64,000 nt of DNA from contig NZ_CAJKOX010000013.1 in assembly GCF_905201705.1 (NCBI RefSeq), positions 1 through 64,000 of the forward strand, read 5' to 3'. The notes beneath the pieces are model-generated. The model searched no databases and had not been told where the DNA came from. It worked only from the letters and a program-made list of their open reading frames with translations. The stretch's first letter is position 1, and each line of letters opens with the position of its first letter. This document shows, in pieces, positions 52,732 to 61,847 of this stretch. Made by a program: the position numbers and the translations under genes. Source of the stretch: an uncultured Marvinbryantia sp. (GTDB taxonomy: Bacteria; Bacillota; Clostridia; Lachnospirales; Lachnospiraceae).

Positions 52732-54572
52732 GCGCTTTTTACATCCTCAAAAAATACTTTGTACCATACCAGAAACGTGTAGATCGTCCAGATCTTGCGG
52801 CTGTTGTCGCGGACGCCGTTCCTGTGGTCGTCCAGAAGCTGCAGGATCGGCTCTGTGTGGAAGAACTTGTTCGCCGCCGCGCCGGTGAACGCCTCCTTCA
52901 CCTTTCCGTATCCGGTATCCTCCTTCAGCCATACGCGGATCGGTACCGGGAAGCCAAGCTTCTTTTTGTTTGTGGTAAATTCCGGCAGATATTTCTCCGC
53001 CACGCGGCGAAAGGCAAATTTCGTTGTCTTATCCTTTAGTTTCATGTTTGTGCGGATGCTCCGCGCAGTCTTGAACACTTCCTTGTCCAGAAACGGCACG
53101 CGCAGCTCCAGCGAATGCGCCATACTCATCTTGTCCGCCTTCAGCAGGATATCGCCCGGCAGCCAGTTGGTGAGGTCGATATACTGCATCTTCGTTGTGT
53201 CGTCGTACTGCTGCATCTTTTTATACTGCGGCGCCAGAAGCTGCTGCGGCGTAACCGCCTTCGTCTTTTCTTTTAAAAGCTTCTTTCGCTCCTCCGCTGT
53301 AAATATATTTGCGTTTCCGATGAAACGCTCCTGCACCGTCTTGCTTGCGCGGATGATGTAGCTTCTGCCCTTCATGCCCTCCGGCAGTTTTTCCGCAAGG
53401 TGCGCCATCGAGCGTCTCCAGCTTGCCGGAAGCCAGTTAATCCAGCGCAGAGAAAGCGGTTCCCGATAGATCGTATATCCGCCGAAGAACTCGTCCGCGC
53501 CCTCGCCGGAGGTGACGACCTTTACATGCTTTGCCGCCTCGCGCGCCACAAAATACAGCGCGATCGCTGCCGGATCTGCCAGCGGCTCGTCCATATGCCA
53601 CATGATCTTCGGCATCTCGCCCCAGTATTCATCCTCTGTGATGGTGTGGCTGTAATTTTCCAGTCCGAGATACTTCGCGCATTCCTCCGCGTAGTGCGTC
53701 TCGTTGTACTGATTATCCTTATCAAAAAATCCGACGGTAAACGTCTTTTTCCCGGAATATTTTGCCGCGATGTAGCTGGAATCCACGCCGCTTGAGAGGA
53801 ATGCCCCGACCTCCACATCGGCAAGCATGTGCTTCTGCACGGAATCCTCCAGCACCTCGTCCAGTTTTTTCACAAGCGTTTCCTGCTTGTCCTTCGAAAC
53901 CGGCTCCAGTGTCGGGTCGAAATACTGCGTCGTGTTCAGCTCGCCGTTGGACCATGTGAGATAGTGTCCCGGCAGCAGCCGGTAAATTCCCTTGAAAAAG
54001 GTCTCCGGCAGCGCTGAATACTGGAAGGACAGATACTGCTCCAGCGCTTCCATATTTACTTCTTTTTTATAACCCGGAAATTCCAGAATACTCTTGATCT
54101 CCGAACCAAACACCAGATTTCCATTGATCACCGCGTAGTACACCGGCTTGATGCCAAAAAAGTCGCGCGCGAGGAACAGACGCTTTTTGCGGTTGTCCCA
54201 GATGGCAAAACCGAACATTCCGCGCAGCTCGTGCACCAGCTTCTCGCCGTACTCCTCATAGCCATGGATCAGCGTCTCCGAATCGGAGCGGTTGGCAAAC
54301 ACATGTCCCTTCGCCTGGAAACGCTCGCGCAGCTCCGGGCTGTTGTAAATCTCGCCGTTGAAGATCAGCGCGATCTGCCCGTCCTCATTGAACATTGGCT
54401 GGGAGCCGCTCTCCAGATCAATGATGCTCAGACGGCGGAATCCGAACGCCACGTCGTCCGTCGTATATTTTCCTTCCGAATCCGGTCCGCGATGCTTGAT
54501 CACATCCATCATCTTCTCTAATATCTCTTCTTTATTTCCCTGTTTTCCTGCAAATCCTGCAATTCCACACAT
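52728..54572 (-). CDS. asnB: Asparagine synthase (glutamine-hydrolysing)
   Basis: Makes asparagine from aspartate, glutamine and ATP, 614 aa. Cys2 (MCGIAGFAG) is the glutaminase nucleophile, and the synthetase domain has the PP-loop LSSGVDSSYIAA (about residue 255) and GEGADEFFGGY. Length and order are normal for the AsnB class. It is first in a two-gene operon with the methyltransferase, read from the promoter at 54630-54658. Confidence 0.95.
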   Translation of the reverse strand: MCGIAGFAGKQGNKEEILEKMMDVIKHRGPDSEGKYTTDDVAFGFRRLSIIDLESGSQPMFNEDGQIALIFNGEIYNSPELRERFQAKGHVFANRSDSETLIHGYEEYGEKLVHELRGMFGFAIWDNRKKRLFLARDFFGIKPVYYAVINGNLVFGSEIKSILEFPGYKKEVNMEALEQYLSFQYSALPETFFKGIYRLLPGHYLTWSNGELNTTQYFDPTLEPVSKDKQETLVKKLDEVLEDSVQKHMLADVEVGAFLSSGVDSSYIAAKYSGKKTFTVGFFDKDNQYNETHYAEECAKYLGLENYSHTITEDEYWGEMPKIMWHMDEPLADPAAIALYFVAREAAKHVKVVTSGEGADEFFGGYTIYREPLSLRWINWLPASWRRSMAHLAEKLPEGMKGRSYIIRASKTVQERFIGNANIFTAEERKKLLKEKTKAVTPQQLLAPQYKKMQQYDDTTKMQYIDLTNWLPGDILLKADKMSMAHSLELRVPFLDKEVFKTARSIRTNMKLKDKTTKFAFRRVAEKYLPEFTTNKKKLGFPVPIRVWLKEDTGYGKVKEAFTGAAANKFFHTEPILQLLDDHRNGVRDNSRKIWTIYTFLVWYKVFFEDVKSA

Positions 54573-54629
54573 TTTCTTTTCCTTCTTTTTATGTGAATGA
54601 TAACCCTATTTTTCCGTTTCTAAGCATAT

Positions 54630-54658
54630 ACTATAACAAAAATATGAGAAATTGGCAA
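54630..54658 (-). promoter_or_regulatory. Promoter of the asnB operon
   Basis: Minus strand TTGCCA (54658-54653), a 17-base spacer ending TTTTTGT, and TATAGT (54635-54630). Confidence 0.75.
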
Positions 54659-54681
54659 TTCCTTTCGATAAATTTAATATA

Positions 54682-55185
54682 TTAGAGTTTTTGGGGGTTG
54701 TGATTCTGATAAAGCATAAATGCATATTCCAGGTCGAAATACGTCTGCTCATCGCTGTCCCCTGCAATACTCCATTCCGTCAGCTCATCAAGGTTCGGGA
54801 AGTACGTGTCCGCCTCATATGCATGATCGATTTTCGTGACATGCGCAAATCTGCAGTACGGCAGAAGCTGCCGGTACACACTGTCCCCGCCGATCACGTA
54901 AATGTCTTCGCTGTCATATTTTCTCAGTTCTTCCTTCAGCGCATCCAGGCTGTGTACAACAATTGCATCCTGCACCTTATAGTTCTCGTTTTTCGTGAGT
55001 ACAACATTGGTGCGGTTTTTCAGCGGAAGCCCGTTCGGAAAACTCTCCAGCGTCTTTCTTCCCATCACGACCACCTTTCCGATCGTCGTCTGGCGGAAAA
55101 ATTTCATATCCGCCGGTATGCTCACCAAAAGCTTATTATTCCTGCCAATCGCCCAGTTTTTGTCAACAGCTACAATCAGATTCAT
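54682..55185 (-). CDS. folA: Dihydrofolate reductase
   Basis: Reduces dihydrofolate to tetrahydrofolate, 167 aa. NLIVAVDKNWAIGRNNKLLV at the N-terminus, VMGRKTLESFP and YVIGGDSVYRQLLPY are the standard cofactor and substrate blocks. It lies 12 bases after thyA, whose reaction produces dihydrofolate, so the pairing is functional. Confidence 0.94.
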   Translation of the reverse strand: MNLIVAVDKNWAIGRNNKLLVSIPADMKFFRQTTIGKVVVMGRKTLESFPNGLPLKNRTNVVLTKNENYKVQDAIVVHSLDALKEELRKYDSEDIYVIGGDSVYRQLLPYCRFAHVTKIDHAYEADTYFPNLDELTEWSIAGDSDEQTYFDLEYAFMLYQNHNPQKL

Positions 55186-55197
55186 CTTTCTTCCTCC

Positions 55198-56043
55198 CTA
55201 AACCGCTATCGGTATATTCCTGATCTGTTCGCCGGTCACATAGTCCTCCACATGCAGATCCGCCGTCGTAAACGCATAGAAGTCCGTCACATCCGGATTC
55301 AGCCACACCTTCGGCGCCGGGTGCTCCCCGCGCGCCAGCAGCTCCTCTATCATCGGCACGTGCCGGTCATAGATATGCGCATCCGCGATAACGTGGATCA
55401 GCTCGCCCGGGATCATATGGCTGACCTGCGCCACCATCATCAGCAGGATCGCATACTGCGCCACGTTCCAGCCGTTTGCTGCAAGCATATCCTGACTGCG
55501 CTGATTCAGCACGGCGTTTAACACCAGCCCCTCATCCGTCTTTGTGACATTATACGTCATGCTGTAGCAGCACGGATCCAGCGCGCCGGAATGCAGATAT
55601 TCGTACTGATACATATTTGTCATAATGCGACGGCTGTATGGATTTTCTCTGAGCTGACGGAGCACGTAATCCATCTGGTCGGTCTCCTCCCCTTTATAGA
55701 GAAATTTTCTTCCCACCACGTTTCCGTAGCAGGTGCCGATGCTGCCGTTCTCGTCCGCCCACTGATCCCAGATATGACTGTTCAGATCGTGAATGTTATT
55801 TGATTTTTTCTGATAGATCCACAAAATCTCATCCATCGCGCTTTTGAGAGCGATCCGACGCAGTGTGATCGCCGGAAACTCTTTGCGCAGGTCGTAACGG
55901 TTCACCACACCGAAGTTTTTGATGGTGTAGGCGAGCTCTCCGGTGTCCTCCCACCGCGGACGCACCTTCTCGCCTCTGGTGTCCGTGCCGTTCTCCAGAA
56001 TATCACGACAGGTCTCCTTAAATAATTTATCTGCATAGCTCAT
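55198..56043 (-). CDS. thyA: Thymidylate synthase
   Basis: Methylates dUMP to dTMP using methylene-tetrahydrofolate, 281 aa. The phosphate-binding SRRIMTNMYQ, the catalytic Cys158 in LDPCCYSMTY and NQRSQDMLAANGWNVAQYA are visible. The residue after the catalytic Cys is Cys instead of the usual His. It is preceded by 17 bases from the DHHW gene and followed closely by folA, which makes a four-gene transcript from the MBOAT gene likely. Confidence 0.94.
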   Translation of the reverse strand: MSYADKLFKETCRDILENGTDTRGEKVRPRWEDTGELAYTIKNFGVVNRYDLRKEFPAITLRRIALKSAMDEILWIYQKKSNNIHDLNSHIWDQWADENGSIGTCYGNVVGRKFLYKGEETDQMDYVLRQLRENPYSRRIMTNMYQYEYLHSGALDPCCYSMTYNVTKTDEGLVLNAVLNQRSQDMLAANGWNVAQYAILLMMVAQVSHMIPGELIHVIADAHIYDRHVPMIEELLARGEHPAPKVWLNPDVTDFYAFTTADLHVEDYVTGEQIRNIPIAV

Positions 56044-56060
56044 GACCTTTCCTCCTTTTC

Positions 56061-57200
56061 CTACAGCGCCAGTTTCGCAAGTGAAGTATCCTCCGCGAAC
56101 CCGACTGCATTATACAGCACCAGCACGTCTGTGAACCCGTTTTCCTCAATGTATGTGCTCAGATGTTCATTGAAGTAACGCATATCTGCCATCGCGATCG
56201 CATCAAAGTCCTGGACGGCAAACGGTACGAAGCAGTTTGCGTAGGAATCCTTGATCACCAGCAGCTTTCTGCCGGTGGTATTTTCCGTGACGATCTCTGT
56301 GAGCGGCTGGTTTCCGCCAAAGAACACGGCGTATTTGTCGCGCACCTGCAGATAGCTCTCATCGTAGAGCGTATTCTCTGCAGTCTCACCGTGATTGTAA
56401 CGCACGGTATAGGGAGCCGCCGCCAGAGGCTTCCACGCCTCGATCGTATCCGCCGGAACGCTGATATTTACCTTCGCGGCTACCGTTCCGTAAAATTCTT
56501 CGGAGAGCGTCTCACGCTGATACGCTTCCTGCGGCGTATAAGCAATACCGGCTGCCCTGCACCATGCCTCGTAGGCATACCATGCGCCCAGCGTCGTCCA
56601 GTGATGGTCGGTACGGTAATAAATGTATTCCTCTTTATGATCTCCGAGCACCGGCTGCAGATCCACAAAGCTGCCAGCCGGCAATGCCTCCGCTATCTGC
56701 TGAAGATAAGTATCCTCCGCCGTGCTGTCGGCAAACGGCGGCAGCTTGTCCCTCAACGTATCCACCGCATTCGGCACGATCATTGCCTTCACATGCTCTG
56801 TGCCAAGCCGCGCAGTCTGATCTTCCAGAAACGAGGCAAGGTACGTAATGTTCCGCTGCGCCGTATCGGTATCAAAGCTGCCGGTATGCTTCTCGATCAG
56901 ATAATCGTCCGCCGCAAAATAAATGTCGTTTACCTCCTGCTTTCCGATCGCGCGCTCCGCCAGCGTCTTTGCGCCGATCCACTGATCGCGGAAAACAAAC
57001 TGATCCGTGAGATATGTCTCATAATCCGTGGAAAACTTTCCGCTGAGTACATTTTCCAGGGTAATCTGCGGCGCCTGCGCCAGCTCGCGGTTCTCCGTCT
57101 CGGAGAACTGCGTGTCGGGCTTAAACAGACTCGTGATCGTAAAACCGAATATCATCAGTAAAAAAAAGATTATCAGGATCCAGTTTTGTCTTTTTGTCAT
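56061..57200 (-). CDS. DHHW-motif membrane protein, probable acyl-transfer partner of MBOAT
   Basis: A 379-residue extracytoplasmic protein with one N-terminal membrane segment (about 8-26) and an SGNH/AlgX-like fold. The name-giving motif appears as YRTDHHWTTLGAWYAYE near the middle, and LVIKDSYANCFVPF carries the DSYA Ser block. Such proteins complete O-acetylation of an exported polymer using the acyl group passed across the membrane by an MBOAT protein. Its MBOAT partner is the gene immediately upstream (18 bases). The polymer is not known. Confidence 0.85.
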   Translation of the reverse strand: MTKRQNWILIIFFLLMIFGFTITSLFKPDTQFSETENRELAQAPQITLENVLSGKFSTDYETYLTDQFVFRDQWIGAKTLAERAIGKQEVNDIYFAADDYLIEKHTGSFDTDTAQRNITYLASFLEDQTARLGTEHVKAMIVPNAVDTLRDKLPPFADSTAEDTYLQQIAEALPAGSFVDLQPVLGDHKEEYIYYRTDHHWTTLGAWYAYEAWCRAAGIAYTPQEAYQRETLSEEFYGTVAAKVNISVPADTIEAWKPLAAAPYTVRYNHGETAENTLYDESYLQVRDKYAVFFGGNQPLTEIVTENTTGRKLLVIKDSYANCFVPFAVQDFDAIAMADMRYFNEHLSTYIEENGFTDVLVLYNAVGFAEDTSLAKLAL

Positions 57201-57218
57201 AAAAATCTCTCCCTTATC

Positions 57219-58637
57219 CTAAAACCGGAAGTATAAAAACGGATTGTAGCTTGCATCCACCAGATAAGCCACGGAAAGCAGGAACACCGCCGCATAAAAC
57301 AGACAGTGCAGCACCACTGCCGCCGCAGAAGCTTCTCCCAGCTTTTTCATGATCCACGCCGCCGCTTTTTTCGGCAGCTCCGTGGATCCGAGGACCAGCA
57401 CGATGAGCATTACCGCATAATTATATAGAAGATATACGGTCGTACTGTCGGCAAAACCGACTCCGGCTCCAAACATCGCGCCTATGTAGCCGATCCCGGC
57501 TCCCACATTGTCGAACGCAAAAATTACCCAGCTGATCACAACAAAAAACAGCGTGTACACATGCTGCAGGGCTTTCGGCAGCTTTTTCAGCGCTTTTCCG
57601 AAAATAAATTTTTCCAGGATCAGCAGGATCCCGTAATAAACGCCCCACAGGACAAAATTCCAGCTCGCCCCGTGCCAGATGCCGGTGAGCATCCAGACGA
57701 TCGCGATATTGCGGATCTGCTTTGCCGCCCCTTTGCGGTTGCCGCCCAGCGGGATATAGACGTACTCGCGGAACCAGGAGCTGAGAGAAATATGCCACCG
57801 TCTCCAGAATTCCGTAATGCTTCTTGAGATATAGGGATAGTTAAAATTCTCCAGAAAATGAAATCCAAACATCTGTCCAAGCCCGATCGCCATATCCGAA
57901 TAGCCGGAAAAATCAAAGTAAATCTGGAAGGTGTACGCAATCGCGCCAAGCCACGCCGTCGCCGCCGGAAGCGATGCGAGCGGCATAGCTGAAACGGTAT
58001 CCCAGAGCACGCCGATATTGTTGGCAAGCAGCACCTTCTTGCCGACGCCTGCCAGAAACCGTGTGATCCCGGCGACAAAATCATCGGTCGTCTCCGTGCG
58101 TTCCTTTAGCTGCTTTGCGATCGTCTTATATTGCACGATCGGTCCGGCAATGAGCTGCGGGAACATAGAAACATAGGTGCCGTAATTCAGCCAGCTCGTC
58201 TGTGCCTGCGTCACGCCGCGGTATACGTCGATCGTGTACGACATCGTCTGAAAGGTAAAAAAGGAAATGCCGATCGGCAGCGGAATCCCCGGCAGCGGGA
58301 TATCCGTGCCAAACACTGCATTTACCGTCCCGATAAGAAAATCCGTATACTTAAAAAAGCCCAGCACCGACAGATTATAGATCACCGACAACAGCATCCA
58401 GCGCCCCGCAGCGGACATCCTGCCCTCATTTCTGCACTTCTGGATACGCTTTCCGATGAAATAATCTACGGTGATGGAGCACAGCATTAAAAATACGTAC
58501 TTTGGTTCACCCCACGCGTAGAAAAACAGGCTGAACAGAAACAGGATGACGTTTCTGAGCTTCACATGCGCCGCGTAATAGAGGATCAGGACCAGCGGCA
58601 AAAAACGAAACATAAACAAAAGGCTGCTAAATACCAT
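57219..58637 (-). CDS. MBOAT-family O-acyltransferase (AlgI-like)
   Basis: A 472-residue polytopic membrane protein that moves acyl groups, usually acetyl, across the membrane for polymer modification. About ten to eleven segments are visible. The active-site His lies in MLTGIWHGASWNFVLWG, and the preceding FWRRWHISLSSWFREYVYIPLGG block is diagnostic of the AlgI/DltB-like branch. It is first in the operon with the DHHW protein, thyA and folA, and diverges from an SGNH-hydrolase gene, sharing its promoter region. Confidence 0.93.
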   Translation of the reverse strand: MVFSSLLFMFRFLPLVLILYYAAHVKLRNVILFLFSLFFYAWGEPKYVFLMLCSITVDYFIGKRIQKCRNEGRMSAAGRWMLLSVIYNLSVLGFFKYTDFLIGTVNAVFGTDIPLPGIPLPIGISFFTFQTMSYTIDVYRGVTQAQTSWLNYGTYVSMFPQLIAGPIVQYKTIAKQLKERTETTDDFVAGITRFLAGVGKKVLLANNIGVLWDTVSAMPLASLPAATAWLGAIAYTFQIYFDFSGYSDMAIGLGQMFGFHFLENFNYPYISRSITEFWRRWHISLSSWFREYVYIPLGGNRKGAAKQIRNIAIVWMLTGIWHGASWNFVLWGVYYGILLILEKFIFGKALKKLPKALQHVYTLFFVVISWVIFAFDNVGAGIGYIGAMFGAGVGFADSTTVYLLYNYAVMLIVLVLGSTELPKKAAAWIMKKLGEASAAAVVLHCLFYAAVFLLSVAYLVDASYNPFLYFRF

Positions 58638-58692
58638 TTATCTGCTCCTATCTTTGTAAGATAAATTTTAGAAATTTTCTTCGAAAAGGCTA

Positions 58693-58720
58693 TTTACAAT
58701 TACCGCATTTATTATATAAT
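58693..58720 (+). promoter_or_regulatory. Promoter of the SGNH hydrolase/DUF4358 pair
   Basis: TTTACA (58693-58698), a 16-base spacer and TATAAT (58715-58720). Downstream, ATGATAAAAAA/TTTTTTTATCAT (58726-58752) can form a leader hairpin. Confidence 0.75.
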
Positions 58721-58739
58721 AGAGTATGATAAAAAACAA
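58711..58739 (-). promoter_or_regulatory. Promoter of the MBOAT operon, sharing the -10 with the divergent gene
   Basis: Minus strand TTGTTT (58739-58734), a 17-base spacer and TATAAT (58716-58711). The two -10 boxes overlap in the palindrome ATTATATAAT (58711-58720). Confidence 0.65.
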
Positions 58740-58794
58740 CTTTTTTTATCATGAGGGATTATAAACGGGGACATTATCAGAATGAGGGGAATCA

Positions 58795-59754
58795 ATGGAA
58801 CAAAAGAAAAAAAGATCCACACGGCAGCAGCGCCGCAGTGGTCTTATTATAAATGTTTTGACGCTAATCGTACTCGTCCTGGTCGTTTTTGAAGGGAAAA
58901 GTCTGATTAGCTTATTTTCGCGCGAAAATATCCAGGAGCGTATCCGTCAGGAGGAAGACGAGGTCTTTGCGAGCGCAAATCTTTTATCTTCCGAATCGGA
59001 AGAAACCGAGGCGCCGCAGACAGGTTCGGATGCGGAATCTGAAAAAGCTTCAGAGGCTCAGACAGAAGAACCGGAGACAGAGGCAGTCATTCTCGGCAGA
59101 GAAAACGGTATTCCGGACGGCGGCGATGCCTATATGGATATCGTAGTTCCGGAGCAGGCGGTTGCACTGGACGATTCTTACTTTGAGGACGCCGTGTTTA
59201 TCGGCGATTCCCGCATGGATGGTTTCCGCAATTTTTCCGGCATCACAAAGGGCAGCTTTGTGACGGCAGTTGGCATGGAGCTGGAAAATTTTTACACGGA
59301 CGCCCAGATCGCGACAGCACAGGGCAACGCACTTGTTATGGATGCGCTGAAAAATATCAATTTTTCGAAAATTTATATGATGCTTGGCACAAACGAGCTT
59401 GGCGCATATGATATGGATGCTGTGAAAGAATCTTACCGCAAGGTGCTGAGCGACATCAAAACGCGCTCCGCTTCCGCCGACCCGGTTGTCTACGTCTATT
59501 CTGTCATTTACGTTGAGGAGCCTCTGGTAACGACCGGGGACTATGTAAACAACGCAAATGTGGACACGATCAATCTGAAGATCATGGAAATGTGCAAGGA
59601 GGAAGGCTATCACTACATAAACGTGAACGAGGTGCTCTCGGACGGATCGCATTCTCTCATCTCCGGCGCCGCTTCGGACGGTATCCATCTGAACCAGGAA
59701 TACTGCCGCAAATGGCTTGATTACACGAAAACGCATTATGTCCCGACAGTATAG
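58795..59754 (+). CDS. Membrane-anchored SGNH/GDSL-type hydrolase
   Basis: A 319-residue protein with a basic start, one membrane segment (about 15-37), a Glu/Ser-rich linker (about 60-105) and an extracellular SGNH esterase domain. Catalytic blocks are FIGDSRMDGF (Ser), MLGTNELG (Asn) and DGIHLNQEY (Asp/His). Such enzymes transfer or remove acyl groups on cell-wall polymers. Its position beside MBOAT and DHHW genes suggests the same polymer. It is followed after 43 bases by a lipoprotein gene. Confidence 0.88.
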   Translation: MEQKKKRSTRQQRRSGLIINVLTLIVLVLVVFEGKSLISLFSRENIQERIRQEEDEVFASANLLSSESEETEAPQTGSDAESEKASEAQTEEPETEAVILGRENGIPDGGDAYMDIVVPEQAVALDDSYFEDAVFIGDSRMDGFRNFSGITKGSFVTAVGMELENFYTDAQIATAQGNALVMDALKNINFSKIYMMLGTNELGAYDMDAVKESYRKVLSDIKTRSASADPVVYVYSVIYVEEPLVTTGDYVNNANVDTINLKIMEMCKEEGYHYINVNEVLSDGSHSLISGAASDGIHLNQEYCRKWLDYTKTHYVPTV

Positions 59755-59797
59755 TTTCTCTTACTTAAATATGCCAAAGAAAAGGAGCCCAAAAATT

Positions 59798-60262
59798 ATG
59801 AAAAAAAGAATTATGGTTTGTCTGACCGCACTGGTACTGGTATTTGTGCTGACCGCCTGCGGCAAAAAATCTGACGATGTAACGGTGGATATCACGAAGC
59901 TGGCTGCAGACCTGCAGGAATCCATCGACAGCAGTGTGGCTGAAATTTCCTCTGATATCTTCGCTTCCACGTTCTTCGTCGATATGGATAAAATTGAGGA
60001 AAGCACTGCCCTCTTAAATTCCGGGGCATATGCCGGTGAGATCGTGATCGTAAAATGTAAGGACAGCGATTATGTCTCCGAAGTGGAAACGCTTTTCCAG
60101 ACACGCGCGCAGAACCAGTCGAAGCTGTTTGCCGACTACAATGCACCGGAAGCGGCAAAGCTTGACGCAGCGCTGATCAGATCCGCAGGAAATTACGTTG
60201 TTTACTGTGTGCCGGACGATACCGCAAAAGCAGAAGAAATATTAAAAGCAGCAGGGTTTTAA
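59798..60262 (+). CDS. DUF4358-type lipoprotein
   Basis: A 154-residue lipoprotein. A signal peptide ends in the lipobox LTAC, followed by GKKSDDVTVDITKLAADL. The body has the DUF4358-like pattern with IVIVKCKDSDYVSEVETLF and a C-terminal NYVVYCVPDDTAKAEEIL. The ATG at 59798 is preferred over the long upstream frame (AAAAGGAG upstream and a proper signal peptide). Function is unknown. Co-transcription with the SGNH hydrolase suggests a role at the cell surface. The stop codon is part of the terminator stem. Confidence 0.83.
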   Translation: MKKRIMVCLTALVLVFVLTACGKKSDDVTVDITKLAADLQESIDSSVAEISSDIFASTFFVDMDKIEESTALLNSGAYAGEIVIVKCKDSDYVSEVETLFQTRAQNQSKLFADYNAPEAAKLDAALIRSAGNYVVYCVPDDTAKAEEILKAAGF

Positions 60263-60277
60263 ACCCGCTGCTTTTTT
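60247..60277 (+). terminator. Terminator of the SGNH/DUF4358 operon
   Basis: AGCAGC-A-GGGTTT pairs with AAACCC-GCTGCT and is followed by six T. The hairpin includes the last codons of the lipoprotein gene. Confidence 0.9.
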
Positions 60278-60295
60278 GTTGCCATGCATACGACA

Positions 60296-60315
60296 AAAAC
60301 GTCCGGTGGACGTTT
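60296..60315. terminator. Second, bidirectional terminator
   Basis: AAAACGTCC-GGT-GGACGTTTT with T runs on both sides, suited to stop the peptidase transcript from the minus strand and any read-through from the plus strand. Confidence 0.75.
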
Positions 60316-60340
60316 TTTAGTTTCCATGACATCTTCCCTT

Positions 60341-61738
60341 TTATCTGCACAGCCTGCAAATTGCATCCGCAAAGATTTTTGCGCTCATCACCAGCACATC
60401 CACCAGCATAAATTCATCATCGCCGTGCATATGATTGTCGACCTCGTCGCTCATGCATCCGAACGCCACGCCGCGCTCCAGATCATGTACGTAGGTACCG
60501 CCTCCGATCGCACGCGGTTCGCCCTTGATGCCGCTGTATTTCTCATAGCTGGCAAGCAGCGTCTGCACAAATTCACTCTCCGCCGGCACATGATGCGGCG
60601 GCGTCATAGCGCCCGCTTCCATCGTCAGCCCCTTCTCCTGCATTTTCGATGCGATCACGGCCGTTACATTGCCGTCATCCCCACAGATCGGCACGCGGCT
60701 GTCAAAGGTTCCTTTTAAAGAAATGCCGTCGAAATCCAGCACACCAAGATTCACTGTGATCTTGCCGGAAATCTCATCCTCCATCTCAACGCCAAGCGCC
60801 CTGCCGCAGAGGTCGCCGTACGAAAACAGCTCTGCAACAGCTTTTAAGGCATTGTTCTGCGCGTCATCGCCAAGCGGAAGCTTCCCAAGAAGCGCCAGGA
60901 GTGCGCAGATCGCATTTTTTCCAACCTCCGGTGTGGAAGCATGACCGGCAATGCCCTTCGCCGTAATCTGAATGCCCGCTTCCTTCGTCTCCGCGGTGAA
61001 TTTCACGCCGCTTGCATCCTCCGCGATTGCCGCCTGCACATCCTCCATGGAAACACCTGTCACGCACGCCCAGGCGTTTGCCGGAACCACATTTACCTTA
61101 TCGCCGCCGTGCAGCGCAAGCACACTGCCGCCCGCCGCTCTCTCACCTGCAAACGATGCGGTAAAGGATTTTGCCAGACGTCCCTTCTCGATGTTGATCA
61201 CCGGGAAATCCGCGTCCGGCGTAAAGGTCATCGGCGCCTCCTGCTCGATGCTGTAATAGTGGTCGAGGTCGCTGGAGCCGCACTCCTCATCGGAGCCAAG
61301 GATCAGACGTACATTTTTCGAAAGAGAAACGCCGCACTCTTTGACAGCGCGCATCGCATAGAGCGCTGCGATCGCCGGTCCTTTATCGTCCGCCGTACCG
61401 CGCCCGTAAATTTTCCCGTCAACGATAACCGGCTCAAACGGCTGCGTTACTGTCCAGTCCTCCGTCACCGGCACTACGTCCAGATGCGCAAGGATATCAA
61501 GCTGCTTTTCCTTATCGTTAAAATCGCCTGTCACCACATAATTATCATAATTTTTCGCTGAAAAGCCATAGTCCGCTATCATCTTCTGAGCAGCCGCAAG
61601 CACCTCCGCCGGGCCTTCGCCGTAAGGCTTGCCGGGCTTTTCCTCTCCGCGGACGCTGTTGATGCGCACCAGCGTTTTCAGATCCTCCAGCATCTCTTCT
61701 TTGTGGCTGTCAATAAAAGCGTCAATTTGTTTCTGCAT
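60341..61738 (-). CDS. M20-family dipeptidase (PepV/Sapep-like)
   Basis: A 465-residue cytosolic metallopeptidase that splits dipeptides. Zinc-site residues are in DILAHLDVVPV (His85, Asp87) and YGRGTADDKGP. LGSDEECGSSD gives the catalytic Glu pair, and the C-terminal DEVDNHMHGDDEF holds a late metal-binding His. The ATG at 61738 is chosen (TTTGGAGG upstream); the frame extends upstream with non-family sequence. A terminator lies 25 bases after the stop. Confidence 0.92.
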   Translation of the reverse strand: MQKQIDAFIDSHKEEMLEDLKTLVRINSVRGEEKPGKPYGEGPAEVLAAAQKMIADYGFSAKNYDNYVVTGDFNDKEKQLDILAHLDVVPVTEDWTVTQPFEPVIVDGKIYGRGTADDKGPAIAALYAMRAVKECGVSLSKNVRLILGSDEECGSSDLDHYYSIEQEAPMTFTPDADFPVINIEKGRLAKSFTASFAGERAAGGSVLALHGGDKVNVVPANAWACVTGVSMEDVQAAIAEDASGVKFTAETKEAGIQITAKGIAGHASTPEVGKNAICALLALLGKLPLGDDAQNNALKAVAELFSYGDLCGRALGVEMEDEISGKITVNLGVLDFDGISLKGTFDSRVPICGDDGNVTAVIASKMQEKGLTMEAGAMTPPHHVPAESEFVQTLLASYEKYSGIKGEPRAIGGGTYVHDLERGVAFGCMSDEVDNHMHGDDEFMLVDVLVMSAKIFADAICRLCR

Positions 61739-61847
61739 TGATTTTATTCCTCCAAATTTCATGATGTCGGGGCAAACGCATTTGCCCATGTGATGTGTTT
61801 TCTGGATTGCTCCGGCAAAAATCGCACGTATTCCGGAAGATCTGCCG

